The position numbers and the translations under genes were made by a program. Positions 52,583-61,251 of a stretch of 64,000 nucleotides of DNA are shown here, in pieces (the first letter of the stretch is position 1; every line of letters begins with the position of its first letter). This DNA comes from an uncultured Prevotella sp. (lineage in GTDB: Bacteria; Bacteroidota; Bacteroidia; Bacteroidales; Bacteroidaceae), in NCBI GenBank assembly GCA_900550035.1, contig URQS01000002.1, positions 1-64,000 on the forward strand, in the 5' to 3' direction. Below the pieces are notes generated by a model, which was not told the DNA's origin, searched no databases, and was given only the letters and a program-made list of their open reading frames with translations.

Positions 52583-54001
52583 ATGAAACATTCGCTTTAT
52601 ACGTTTACGCGTTCTTTTGTGCTTGCGGCAGTACTTGTGCTGCAAGGCGTTTTGGCATCTGCCGCCCATGCCGTTGGTGTGGGTGGGGCAGGTATGTATC
52701 AGTGGTCGGTTGAGCTGCGTGGCTACATCTCCAACGAGACGGGCAAGGCCCCGGTGGCTTATCTCTGGGTGCCCGAGGGCTGCAAAAAGGTTAATGCCGT
52801 CATTCTGTCGCAGCAGAATATGACGGAGGAGACTATCTACAAGAACCCTCGCTTTCAAGCCAAGATGAAGAAGCTTGGTGTGGCTATGGTATGGGTGGCA
52901 CCTGCATTTAACAACAACTGGGACCCGACATCGGGTGCGCAGCAGATATTCGAGGCGTTGATGCCGTGTCTTGCCGACCAAAGTGGATATACCGAGATAG
53001 CCAAGGCTCCAGTCATTCCTTTGGGACATTCTGCCCAGGCAACCTTCCCTTGGAACTTTGCGGCTTGGAATCCGAACCGCGCACTGTGCATCATATCCTT
53101 TCATGGCGACGCTCCACGCACCAACCTCTGTGGCTATGGCGCTGCCAATGTGGAGTGGGGACGCAACCGCAACATCGACGGCATACCAGGACTGATGGTA
53201 GAAGGTGAGTACGAATGGTGGGAGGCTCGTGTGCGCCCAGCCCTTGCTTTCCGCATGATGTACCCAGAGAGTTGCATCTCCTTCCTCTGTGATACAGGCA
53301 GAGGACATTTTGATTGTGGCGACCGTACAGCCTTGTATATTGCCAAGTTCATTCAGAAGGCATTAGAACAGCGTTTGAATGCCGATGGAACGCTCCGCAA
53401 GCTCAATCCTAAGGATGGTTGGCTTGCCGAGAGATTCCATTCTGACATGATGGGTACAGATGGAGCAGATAAAGGCAAAGCTCCTGAGATAGCTTCTGCC
53501 TCTCGCCCTCAGCCTGCACCTTATAATATATATAAGGGCGACAAGCACGATGCCTTCTGGTATTTCGATAAGGAAATGGCGGAACTCACAGAGGCTCGAT
53601 ACAAGGAGACGGCGGACAAGAAAGTGCAGTATGTTGGTTTCGAGTATCAAGGTAAGCTCATTACATACAACGATAAGTTGCAGGGAGGCATGAAGCTTGA
53701 TTTAAGAAACCTGAAGGGCATCACCTTCCAGCTAAAGGCGGTCTATACCGATAGCTCTCATAATGCAACCACCCAAGAGCATGGCAAAAAGAATCCTCAC
53801 ATTGAGGTAATCAATGGTCCTGTCAAGAAAGTCAATGATACGACCTTCAAGTTCTATCCATACGAGGCAGGATGGGACAATGCCCGTAGATCATTCACCT
53901 GCTGGCTGGTAGCGGTTGCTGATGCCGATGGTGAATATAAGGGTGCCGTGCAACCTATCTGTATTGAGATTCCGAAAGATGTGATGAATCGCTTGAAATG
54001 A
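52583..54001 (+). CDS. secreted alpha/beta-hydrolase-like protein (possible esterase)
   Basis: 472 residues from the ATG at 52583. Signal peptide (RSFVLAAVLVLQGVLASAAHA). A hydrolase-like core with APVAYLWVPEGCKKVNAVIL (about 48-67), GHSAQATFPWNF (about 152-163, nucleophile-elbow-like G-x-S-x-Q) and CDTGRGHFDCGDR (about 236-248, possible His). The C-terminal beta domain (about 330-472) resembles secreted carbohydrate-binding modules. Possibly an acetyl or methyl esterase acting on the glycan; I do not recognise the exact family. It follows a terminator and has no obvious TAnnTTTG promoter. A strong terminator follows. Confidence 0.65.
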   Translation: MKHSLYTFTRSFVLAAVLVLQGVLASAAHAVGVGGAGMYQWSVELRGYISNETGKAPVAYLWVPEGCKKVNAVILSQQNMTEETIYKNPRFQAKMKKLGVAMVWVAPAFNNNWDPTSGAQQIFEALMPCLADQSGYTEIAKAPVIPLGHSAQATFPWNFAAWNPNRALCIISFHGDAPRTNLCGYGAANVEWGRNRNIDGIPGLMVEGEYEWWEARVRPALAFRMMYPESCISFLCDTGRGHFDCGDRTALYIAKFIQKALEQRLNADGTLRKLNPKDGWLAERFHSDMMGTDGADKGKAPEIASASRPQPAPYNIYKGDKHDAFWYFDKEMAELTEARYKETADKKVQYVGFEYQGKLITYNDKLQGGMKLDLRNLKGITFQLKAVYTDSSHNATTQEHGKKNPHIEVINGPVKKVNDTTFKFYPYEAGWDNARRSFTCWLVAVADADGEYKGAVQPICIEIPKDVMNRLK

Positions 54002-54020
54002 AAATAAAACAGATGAGAGT

Positions 54021-54054
54021 AATCCCATTGGTAGTAATGCCAATGGGATTTTTT
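54021..54054 (+). terminator. terminator after the hydrolase gene
   Basis: AATCCCATTGG (54021-54031) pairs with CCAATGGGATT (54040-54050), then a T run. Perfect 11-bp stem. Confidence 0.9.
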
Positions 54055-54131
54055 GTTAGCGCTTATAAGTACATTTTGCTTTATAATCGTATACATAGAA
54101 AAACAAAACATAACAATGATGATTAAGACAT

Positions 54132-57100
54132 ATGAATATCAAGAATCTATTATTATTTTCGGTGACTCTCTTCGGCTCAACTCTTTCTGTAAGTGCATAC
54201 GAGCATGAGTGGGAGAACCCGATCGTGTTTGAGAGAGGTAAGGAACAACCACATGCTTGGTTCAAAACCTCGCATACGAAATTGCTCAATGGCAAGTGGC
54301 GTTTCCATTATTCCGATGACATCAAGGATGCCCCGACGGATTTCTACCGCCAGAACTTCGATGACTCCAAGTGGGCACAGATTCCTGTGCCATCCAACTG
54401 GGAACTCTTAGGCTTTGGTGCACTATTGTATGCCAATATCACCTATCCGTGGTCGCCTAATCCTCCTTACATCGACATCCCTAACCCTGTGGGTACTTAC
54501 CGTACTTCTTTCACTGTGCCTTCACAGTGGAAAGACAGAGAAGTGATGCTCCACTTCGGTTCTATTACGGGTTATGCGAGAGTATGGGTGAATGGCACGG
54601 AGGTGGGTATGACCAAGTGCTCCAAGACTCCTGCTGAGTTCAATGTGACGAAGTATGTTCATCCTGATGGTCGTGCCAATCAAATGGCGGTACAAGTGTA
54701 TCGTTGGCACGATGGCAGCTATATGGAGGATCAGGACTTCTGGCGTATCACAGGAATAGAGCGTGACGTGTATCTGCAAGCTTACAACCCTGTGTCTGTA
54801 TGGGATTACAATATTACGGCTACTCCTGTGGATAACTATCGCAATGGACAGCTTGAGACAGATGTTACCATTCGCAATTTCTCCGGTAAGTCAGTCTCTG
54901 ATAAGATGTTGGTTCAACTTCGAGATGCCAGTGGCAAGTTGGTGCTGAATGAGAGTAAGCCTTTCAGAACAGATGGCAAGGAAACAACCATCCACGTGAG
55001 CAAGAAACTCAACAAGGTAAACCTATGGAGTGGCGAAAAACCTTATCTCTATCAGATGTCGATGATACTGGGTGGTGACACCGTGCGCCAGCAAGTGGGC
55101 TTCCGTGAGGTAAAGATCGAGAACGCCCGACTGCTTGTCAATGGCAAGATGGTATATATCAAGGGTGTCAATCGCCATGAGCACAATGACTCCCTAGGAC
55201 ACGTGCAGAGCCACGAAATTATGATGGATAATCTGCGCCGCCTGCGTGAGTTGAACATCAATGCCGTGCGTAGCAGCCATTATCCTAATTGTCCAGAATG
55301 GCTCGACCTCTGTGATAAGTATGGCATCTATGTGGTGGATGAGGCAAATATCGAGACCCACGGAATGGGCAGTTGTGTCTATTTCACCGATACCGTACCA
55401 CATCCTGCTTATCGCAAGGAATGGGCTCCTGCACACCGTGACCGCATCCATCGTATGTTCTATCGTGACCGTAACCATCCTAGCATCATTGGTTGGTCTA
55501 TGGGTAATGAGTGTGGCAATGGACAGGTATTCCATGAGCAGTATCGCTGGTTGAAAGCGAACGATAAAACTCGCTTCGTACAGTTTGAGCAAGCTTGGGA
55601 GGAAGAAAATACCGACATCGTGTGCCACATGTATCCCAACTGGGGCAGGGTGCTCGCCTATGCCAAGAGTGGCAAACAGCGTCCTTTCATCATGTGTGAG
55701 TATGCTCATGCGCAAGGTAATAGCAATGGAAATCTTCAGGATTACTGGGACGTAATCAAGAAGTCGCCTAACTTGCAAGGTGGATTTATCTGGGACTTCC
55801 AAGACCAGGGCATCCGCCGTACCATCAACGAGAATACCGACCATCGTACCTATTGGATGTATAATGGAGAGATGGGCAGTTACGTTTGGCCTGTGGAGAT
55901 GAACAGTGGTTGTGATGGTGTCCTTGCTTCCGATATGAGTTACAAGCCGCAAGCCTTAGAGGTGAAGAAGGTATATCAAGACATTATCTTCCCAAGTTTC
56001 GACTGGAAAAAGGGTGAGTTGACAGTGAGAAATGAGTATCAATTCTCTACGCTTGCCGACTATGACTTCCATTGGACGCTCTGCAAGGAAGGCAAGGAGG
56101 TGGCTGCGGGCGACTTCCGCTTGAAGACCTTGCCACAGCAAGAGAGCAAGGTGCACATCAAGATGCCATCGCTGAAAGATTCTGATGAATATACGCTTCA
56201 AGTGTATGCCTATACTCGTGAGGCAAGCGACCTCTTGCCTACTCATTATGATGTGGCAAAGGAGCAGTTCTTGCATGAGGGCAAGTTGGAAGAGAATGTT
56301 AGCCTGCAAGCACAAGGCGACGTCAAGGTGGAAACCCAGAAGAACAACATCGTGCTGACAATAGGCGACATCAAGGCGGAAATCAACAAGCAGAATGGTG
56401 CGCTCACCAATTATGCCATGGATGGTGTTTCAGTCTTGCACAATCGTACTGCCTTGGAACCTTACTTCTGGCGTGCGCCTAATGACAACGATTACGGCAA
56501 CAAGATGCCACAAAAGAGTAACGTATGGCGTTCGGCACAGACCAATCGCTATGTATCGAAATGTCAGGTGGGCGAACCTACTGAGGAAGGAGTGCTCATT
56601 ACCTTTGACATGGTGTTGAGCGATTTCAAGCAACCTTATCATCTCTCTTATCTCTTCCGCAAGGATGGCAGCATTGACGTTAAGGCGAGTATGGACACCA
56701 GGGGAAAGAAACTGCCGGAATTACCTCGCTTCGGTATGCGTATGACGCTTCCTAAGGGCTTCGAGAACGTAAGCTACTATGGTCGTGGTCCATGGGAGAA
56801 CTACTCCGACAGAAAGACAAGTCAGTTCATCGGTCTCTACCATACCACCGTGACGGATATGTATTACCCATACATCTTCCCTCAGCAGACAGGCAACCAC
56901 AGTGATGTGCGTTGGGCAGAAATAGCTTCGCCTAAGGCTGGCATCACCCTTCGCTTCCAAGCCGAGAAGCCGATGGATTTCTCTGCCTTGCACTTCGCGG
57001 ACGAAGATCTCGACATGGGATTGGAGAAGAAGATGATGCACCAGAAGGACATGCACCCACGTCAGGAAACGTATGTGATTCTGGATGGTGCTCAGCGAGG

Positions 57101-57200
57101 AGTCGGTGGTGATAACAGTTGGGGTGAGCCACCTCATAAGGAGTATCGCCTCTTCGAAGGGGAGTATTCTTTGGCTTATCGCCTGACATTGAAGAAGTAA
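54132..57200 (+). CDS. GH2 beta-galactosidase (LacZ-like)
   Basis: 1022 residues, the LacZ length. Signal peptide (LLLFSVTLFGSTLSVSA). Domains in order: sugar-binding jelly roll (WAQIPVPSNWELLGFGALLY, about 76-95), Ig-like, TIM barrel with IKGVNRHEHNDSLGH (about 343-357), acid/base Glu in GWSMGNECGNG (about 455-465) and nucleophile Glu in FIMCEYAHAQGNSNG (about 520-534), then DUF4981 and the C-terminal beta-galactosidase small-chain domain (YYGRGPWENYSDRKTS, about 880). Cleaves terminal beta-galactosides; the periplasmic form would act on imported oligomers. All catalytic residues are present. Confidence 0.95.
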   Translation: MNIKNLLLFSVTLFGSTLSVSAYEHEWENPIVFERGKEQPHAWFKTSHTKLLNGKWRFHYSDDIKDAPTDFYRQNFDDSKWAQIPVPSNWELLGFGALLYANITYPWSPNPPYIDIPNPVGTYRTSFTVPSQWKDREVMLHFGSITGYARVWVNGTEVGMTKCSKTPAEFNVTKYVHPDGRANQMAVQVYRWHDGSYMEDQDFWRITGIERDVYLQAYNPVSVWDYNITATPVDNYRNGQLETDVTIRNFSGKSVSDKMLVQLRDASGKLVLNESKPFRTDGKETTIHVSKKLNKVNLWSGEKPYLYQMSMILGGDTVRQQVGFREVKIENARLLVNGKMVYIKGVNRHEHNDSLGHVQSHEIMMDNLRRLRELNINAVRSSHYPNCPEWLDLCDKYGIYVVDEANIETHGMGSCVYFTDTVPHPAYRKEWAPAHRDRIHRMFYRDRNHPSIIGWSMGNECGNGQVFHEQYRWLKANDKTRFVQFEQAWEEENTDIVCHMYPNWGRVLAYAKSGKQRPFIMCEYAHAQGNSNGNLQDYWDVIKKSPNLQGGFIWDFQDQGIRRTINENTDHRTYWMYNGEMGSYVWPVEMNSGCDGVLASDMSYKPQALEVKKVYQDIIFPSFDWKKGELTVRNEYQFSTLADYDFHWTLCKEGKEVAAGDFRLKTLPQQESKVHIKMPSLKDSDEYTLQVYAYTREASDLLPTHYDVAKEQFLHEGKLEENVSLQAQGDVKVETQKNNIVLTIGDIKAEINKQNGALTNYAMDGVSVLHNRTALEPYFWRAPNDNDYGNKMPQKSNVWRSAQTNRYVSKCQVGEPTEEGVLITFDMVLSDFKQPYHLSYLFRKDGSIDVKASMDTRGKKLPELPRFGMRMTLPKGFENVSYYGRGPWENYSDRKTSQFIGLYHTTVTDMYYPYIFPQQTGNHSDVRWAEIASPKAGITLRFQAEKPMDFSALHFADEDLDMGLEKKMMHQKDMHPRQETYVILDGAQRGVGGDNSWGEPPHKEYRLFEGEYSLAYRLTLKK

Positions 57201-57226
57201 AAGACTTTTTCTTCTTGCTTTATACA

Positions 57227-57267
57227 AAAAGTTATCCAGGGATGTTGCATCTTTGGATAACTTTTTG
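57227..57267. terminator. bidirectional terminator between GH2 and ATPase genes
   Basis: AAAAAGTTATCCA (57227-57239) pairs with TGGATAACTTTTT (57255-57267). A/T tails on both sides serve the convergent GH2 and ATPase genes. Confidence 0.9.
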
Positions 57268-57328
57268 TTTCTTTTGCAGCATCAGAACTTAAATGTGCTG
57301 TATAGGTATATTGAGTTGTTACTTGCAA

Positions 57329-58741
57329 CTAAAATAGTTCATCGGCAGTTATCTCTTTCTGAATTTGATTCCAATATTCATTGTGTGTCACGCCATTTGT
57401 CGTAATCATTGTTAAGAGAATCGATTTCTTGGTCTTAGTGTCATCAATGAATCTTTCCACTTTATTGTTGAGCGACATCGCATAATCTTTCGTAATGGTA
57501 TATTCTCCTTTTGAGAACTTAATTTCACAAATGTTGATGATGTTGTCGCTCCTATCTAGTACCATGTCTATTTGAGCACCAGAGGAGTGCATTCCTCCTT
57601 TCGCTTTCCAAGAATAGCATTGTGTGGCTACACCAGCAATCCCCATCGCTTGTTTGATTTGTGGAATATGCTGAAAGCAAACTCGTTCGAAAGCCAATCC
57701 TGTCCATGCGGCTCTGATAGGAGAATTGTAGCTGTTGGACCAGAAATGTTCATCATTGTTTTGGTTCTCTTTGATGTACTTATAATAAAATATAGTGAAG
57801 TTATCAACCAATTGGATCAGGTCATCTTTGGATTTTCCCCCATAAGAAGGTATTCGCTTGATGAATCCACATTCCGTCAAGTCTTCCAGCATTCTCGTGA
57901 GTTTACCATTGCTTGTAATGCCGCCTTCTTTTACCAATTCGTCACGGGTCATTCCAAGACGGATTGTGCCTAAGGCATCGATAATCTTGAGATATGATTC
58001 TGGCTCATTGAAAAGAGAATCGTATAACTCATTAAACTCATTATGTAGGAAACCTGTTTCGGAGAAAATCATGTTGTCTATATTTTGGGCCACACTCAGC
58101 CCTTTGTCAAGGCGTGACCAATAGAAGGCAACTCCCCCTAAAACCATATAATATTCTATAAGGTCGTAATGAGAAGCACGCATGCCCAGATACTTGGCAT
58201 ATTCTTCGCATTCGTGTAGCGTGAATGGCTGGAGATGTATGCGATAAGTAACACGATTGTGCAGCCCACCATGGTTTTTTAATACTTTATTGATAATCCA
58301 TGAGGTGGCAGAGCCGCAGATAATCAAGAGAACATCTTTGCGAGCAGAGGCAAAGGAGTTCCAAAAATATTCCAATGCCGAAAGGAATCCTGAGCGAGGG
58401 GTGTCAAGCCAGGGAACCTCGTCTATGAAGATAACTTTCTTTTCGTCCTTGCTTTCTTTGATGAATTGAGCCAGTTGAAAGAAGGCATCGCTCCAATCTG
58501 TTGGGATTCTTACTTTCTTCATTCCACTCATTTTTAGGGCATCTCTGAAGTTGCGAAGTTGTTTCTTGAGTGTTTCTTTATACACACCAGTATGCTGAAA
58601 GGCAAACTGATAGTTGAAAGTCTCTCTGATAAGGAAAGTCTTCCCAATGCGTCGACGTCCATAAACTGCCACAAACTCAGAGTATTCTGAGTGATATGCC
58701 TGCTGTAATGTTTTTATTTCTTTTTCTCTTCCGATAAGCAT
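57329..58741 (-). CDS. archaeal-type ATPase with DUF234 nuclease-like C-terminus
   Basis: 470 residues. Walker A in VYGRRRIGKTFLIRE (about 26-40), Walker B VIFIDEVPWLDT (about 103-114), sensor LLIICGSATSWII (about 138-150), a winged-helix middle (DELVKEGGITSNGKLTRML), and the C-terminal DUF234 domain with SSGAQIDMVLDRSDNI and CEIKFSKGEYTI (D...EIK nuclease-like). Cytoplasmic; no known role. These genes are repeated in Bacteroidales. It starts 22 bases from its promoter box, and a perfect 27-bp palindrome lies just upstream of it. Runs against the surrounding glycan genes. Confidence 0.88.
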   Translation of the reverse strand: MLIGREKEIKTLQQAYHSEYSEFVAVYGRRRIGKTFLIRETFNYQFAFQHTGVYKETLKKQLRNFRDALKMSGMKKVRIPTDWSDAFFQLAQFIKESKDEKKVIFIDEVPWLDTPRSGFLSALEYFWNSFASARKDVLLIICGSATSWIINKVLKNHGGLHNRVTYRIHLQPFTLHECEEYAKYLGMRASHYDLIEYYMVLGGVAFYWSRLDKGLSVAQNIDNMIFSETGFLHNEFNELYDSLFNEPESYLKIIDALGTIRLGMTRDELVKEGGITSNGKLTRMLEDLTECGFIKRIPSYGGKSKDDLIQLVDNFTIFYYKYIKENQNNDEHFWSNSYNSPIRAAWTGLAFERVCFQHIPQIKQAMGIAGVATQCYSWKAKGGMHSSGAQIDMVLDRSDNIINICEIKFSKGEYTITKDYAMSLNNKVERFIDDTKTKKSILLTMITTNGVTHNEYWNQIQKEITADELF

Positions 58742-58763
58742 AATGGTCTCTTCTTTTTGAGTG

Positions 58764-58771
58764 CAAACATA
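58764..58771 (-). promoter_or_regulatory. -7 box TATGTTTG for the ATPase gene
   Basis: Minus-strand TATGTTTG, 22 bases before the ATG at 58741, directly adjoining the palindrome at 58774-58843. Confidence 0.55.
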
Positions 58772-58773
58772 AT

Positions 58774-58843
58774 AAAAATATGCTTATAAGCTGCCAAAAC
58801 CATGTTAAAAAGTATAGTTTTGGCAGCTTATAAGCATATTTTT
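58774..58843. repeat. perfect 27-bp inverted repeat upstream of the ATPase gene
   Basis: 58774-58800 (AAAAATATGCTTATAAGCTG...) and 58817-58843 are exact reverse complements around a 16-base loop. It overlaps the region where the -33 element of the ATPase promoter would be, so it could be an operator, a cruciform, or the end of a small mobile unit. Inner TGCTTATAAGC is itself palindromic (GCTTATAAGC). Confidence 0.9.
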
Positions 58844-58938
58844 AACGTATAACAAACAATAGCTGCGCTTCCTTATTACTCAGCAAGCTTTTGACATATC
58901 GAAAGGTATGGGCATCTGGGGCATGCTGATTATTGCGC

Positions 58939-58976
58939 CCTCGCGAGGAAACAATTGCAACCTCGCGAGGAAACAA
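58939..58976. repeat. direct repeat with CCTCGCGAGG palindrome
   Basis: CCTCGCGAGGAAACAA occurs at 58939-58954 and 58961-58976, six bases apart. Each copy contains the palindrome CCTCGCGAGG. It lies just after the GH43 remnant. The rest of 58844-58986 holds nothing I can name. Confidence 0.75.
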
Positions 58977-58986
58977 AAAAGGTTTC

Positions 58987-59202
58987 TTATTTCGCCACTC
59001 TGAACCAGTCGGCATCAATCCATCCGCGATTGCCCATGGTATTGCTGCGCTCGCTGACATATCCCATTTTGGCTCCAATCCATTTGCCCTGCCTTAGGGC
59101 GAATACGTCGCCTACATCTTTATATCGCTTGCCGTCGAGGCTGTAGGCAAACCGGCACATGCCGTCGTTCACCCTCATGCGCATATATATGTCGAGATAT
59201 AT
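58987..59202 (-). pseudogene. GH43 C-terminal fragment
   Basis: About 70 codons reading IYLDIYMRMRVNDGMCRFAY and SLDGKRYKDVGDVFALRQGK, then WIGAKMGYVSER and a final DADWFRVAK. This is the end of the C-terminal beta-sandwich of GH43 beta-xylosidase-type enzymes. The frame is interrupted at 59202-59215, where the transposase remnant begins, so the catalytic propeller is gone. The insertion sequence probably split the gene and later deletions removed the rest. Confidence 0.75.
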
Positions 59203-59740
59203 CCTGACTTCGTCATTGCGTCACCCAAAAATCTTCGTCAAAGAGTTTTGCAATTTTCTGATGCCTTGCCATCAACATTGTCTGAGTGTATACCTCCTTG
59301 TTCAGAGGTAGCTTAATTTGTATTGTTGTGATGGTCTTTGCCAATGCAAGCACCTTGTCTACGCTCATCTTAATCTCTGAGACTTTCAACATACGCTCCA
59401 ATTCCTTGTAGACTTTCAAAGCCACAAAGCATATACATATATGAGCTTCTATGCGTTTGCGTGTAAAATGAAACATTGGGCGTATCTCTATCTTTGATTT
59501 TGCAATACGGGAAGCCCGTTCTACGTGCCAAAGGTTATGATATGCTGTATATACATCCTGTATTGGTATATCCGTATTGGTGAGATAACCACCAAGACTG
59601 ACGAGCAGACCGAGTATGATTTGGGGATTGCTGTGCCGGCCTTCTTTCGAGAAACCTGTCTTGCGTAATTCGTCCTCATAATCCGCTTCAAAGTAAAGTG
59701 TGGTGACATCATAGAATAACACCCGATTTTTTGCAAGCAC
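59202..59740 (-). mobile_element. IS1634-family transposase remnant
   Basis: An open frame of 175 codons with transposase motifs: VLFYDVTTLYFEADYEDELR and KTGFSKEGRHSNPQIILGLL (the first DDE region of IS1634/IS4-type enzymes), then VERASRIAKSKIEIRPMFHF and ICFVALKVYKELERML (the last part, with the C-terminal catalytic region E/RI..F..R). The middle (about 200 residues, including the second catalytic Asp) and the N-terminus are absent, and the join between NTDIPIQDVYTAYHNLWHV and its surroundings is not a normal one. Inactive. The right end is near 59202; no clear left inverted repeat is visible. Confidence 0.8.
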
Positions 59741-59945
59741 CTAATTGTTCTTTTAGGTCTATCCGATGTTTAACAAACATTAAATCTTCAGCGCTCTCAT
59801 TTTTCTTTTACGTATTAGTTGTTTGGTATTCGTAATTATAATAAAACCAACAATAATAGTAAGCAAAAAGGATGCTGACGCAGGTATAGCCACATTGAAT
59901 TTGCTGTATGACAATGAAAATGTAAAGGAATAAGAATGCAACAAT
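59741..59945. other. gene-poor gap with a possible protein tail
   Basis: About 200 bases upstream of the DUF4861 gene. A short plus-strand reading, KDADAGIATLNLLYDNENVK followed by E and a stop (near 59869-59934), looks like the end of a deleted protein. No TAnnTTTG promoter stands out. Confidence 0.35.
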
Positions 59946-61169
59946 ATGAAGTTTAGTTATTGGTATTACATCGCTACGCTTTTAGCATTGCTGCTCGCAA
60001 CGGGCAGCAATGCTAAAGTCATCATTACAGCCACTAACACCTCGCAGCATCAGCGCCAGGAGGTTGTGGCATGGAACGCCAAGGACGTTTGGCAGCGGCT
60101 TGGAGTAAAGGAGGGCAGCAGCTTGATAGTGAAGAATCCTTACGGTCAGACCGTAACTCATCAGATTACACACGACGGCCGACTGCTCATTGACGTGACG
60201 GTGCGACCGGAAGGCACGGCTGAATTTACGGTTGAGCAGGGCAACAGCGCCGACTTCAAGCCTTATGTATTCGGCAAGCAGTATGCCTGGCGTGTCGACG
60301 ACATAACGTGGGAGAACGACATTGCTGCCTATCGTGTCTACGGTCCGGCTCTGCAACGTTCGGGCGAGAAGGCTTATGGCATCGACGTATGGCTGAAGAG
60401 TACCAAGGAGCTTGACGTTGACCATCGCTATGCCGTGACATGGCAGTCGAACATCGACAAGGCTTTCTTCCGTAGCATTGGCAATCAGGAGGGAGTCGAC
60501 TTCGTTGACCGTGCCACATCCTTCCACCTCGACCACGGACAGGGACTCGACTGCTACAACGTAGGGCCGAGTATGGGATGCGGCACGCCTGCCGTGATGA
60601 TTGGCGACTCGCTGGTTATGCCCTATTGCTATAAGGACTATGAGATATTGGACAACGGACCGCTTGAATTCACGCTCAGCCTTACATATCCAACGGTAGA
60701 TATAGACGGACAAAACGTGACCGAACATCGACTGATATCGCTTGCCAAGGGTTGCTACTTCAACCGTATGACGGTATGGTACGACGGTCTGACCCGACCG
60801 ATGGATGTGGCTGGAGGCTTCGTTGTGCATACATCTGCCTCTGAAGACCTAACGCTGGGCAAGGACTTCATCGCCTACGATGACCCAACCGATTCGTACG
60901 AACGTCATAACTTCCAGATATATGTGGCTGCAATTTTCCCCGAAGGCGGAGTGAAGACACGCTTTTTGCCCGACTGGGAGCACCTGAAGCAGGGCATCTA
61001 TGGCAATGCTGTGGGCGTAAAGCGTGGCGTGAAAGCAGGCGAGAAGTGGAGCTACTGGTTTGGAGCGTCATGGTGTCAGAGCGGTACACCCGACCACGAC
61101 TTCTGGATGATGCAGATAGACAGATTCAAAGAATATATAGCCAAGCCCCTGACCACAAGCATCAAGTAG
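59946..61169 (+). CDS. DUF4861-family secreted protein
   Basis: 407 residues with a signal peptide (YYIATLLALLLATGSNA). All-beta, with DVWQRLGVKEGSSLIVKNPY, PYVFGKQYAWRVDDITWEND, AAYRVYGPALQ, FHLDHGQGLDCYNVGPSMGC and EKWSYWFGASWCQSG. This is the DUF4861 pattern: proteins encoded beside GH88/GH105 enzymes in pectin- or uronate-degrading loci. The fold suggests a beta-sandwich sugar epimerase/mutarotase-like or hydrolase fold; the function is unknown. It starts an apparent two-gene unit with GH88, 82 bases upstream of it. Confidence 0.78.
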   Translation: MKFSYWYYIATLLALLLATGSNAKVIITATNTSQHQRQEVVAWNAKDVWQRLGVKEGSSLIVKNPYGQTVTHQITHDGRLLIDVTVRPEGTAEFTVEQGNSADFKPYVFGKQYAWRVDDITWENDIAAYRVYGPALQRSGEKAYGIDVWLKSTKELDVDHRYAVTWQSNIDKAFFRSIGNQEGVDFVDRATSFHLDHGQGLDCYNVGPSMGCGTPAVMIGDSLVMPYCYKDYEILDNGPLEFTLSLTYPTVDIDGQNVTEHRLISLAKGCYFNRMTVWYDGLTRPMDVAGGFVVHTSASEDLTLGKDFIAYDDPTDSYERHNFQIYVAAIFPEGGVKTRFLPDWEHLKQGIYGNAVGVKRGVKAGEKWSYWFGASWCQSGTPDHDFWMMQIDRFKEYIAKPLTTSIK

Positions 61170-61251
61170 ACAGAAGAGCTTAATGTCAACATTAAGTATA
61201 CCTTACGACTCATTCGTATTATTAATGTAAAACAGATCGAACATAATATAT

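Noticed and set aside
58939..58976. CCTCGCGAGGAAACAA pair as a CRISPR
   Set aside because: Only two copies, six bases apart, with no spacer-sized gap.
59982..60830. 282-codon minus-strand ORF over the DUF4861 gene
   Set aside because: Antisense shadow; the plus-strand gene has a signal peptide and family motifs.
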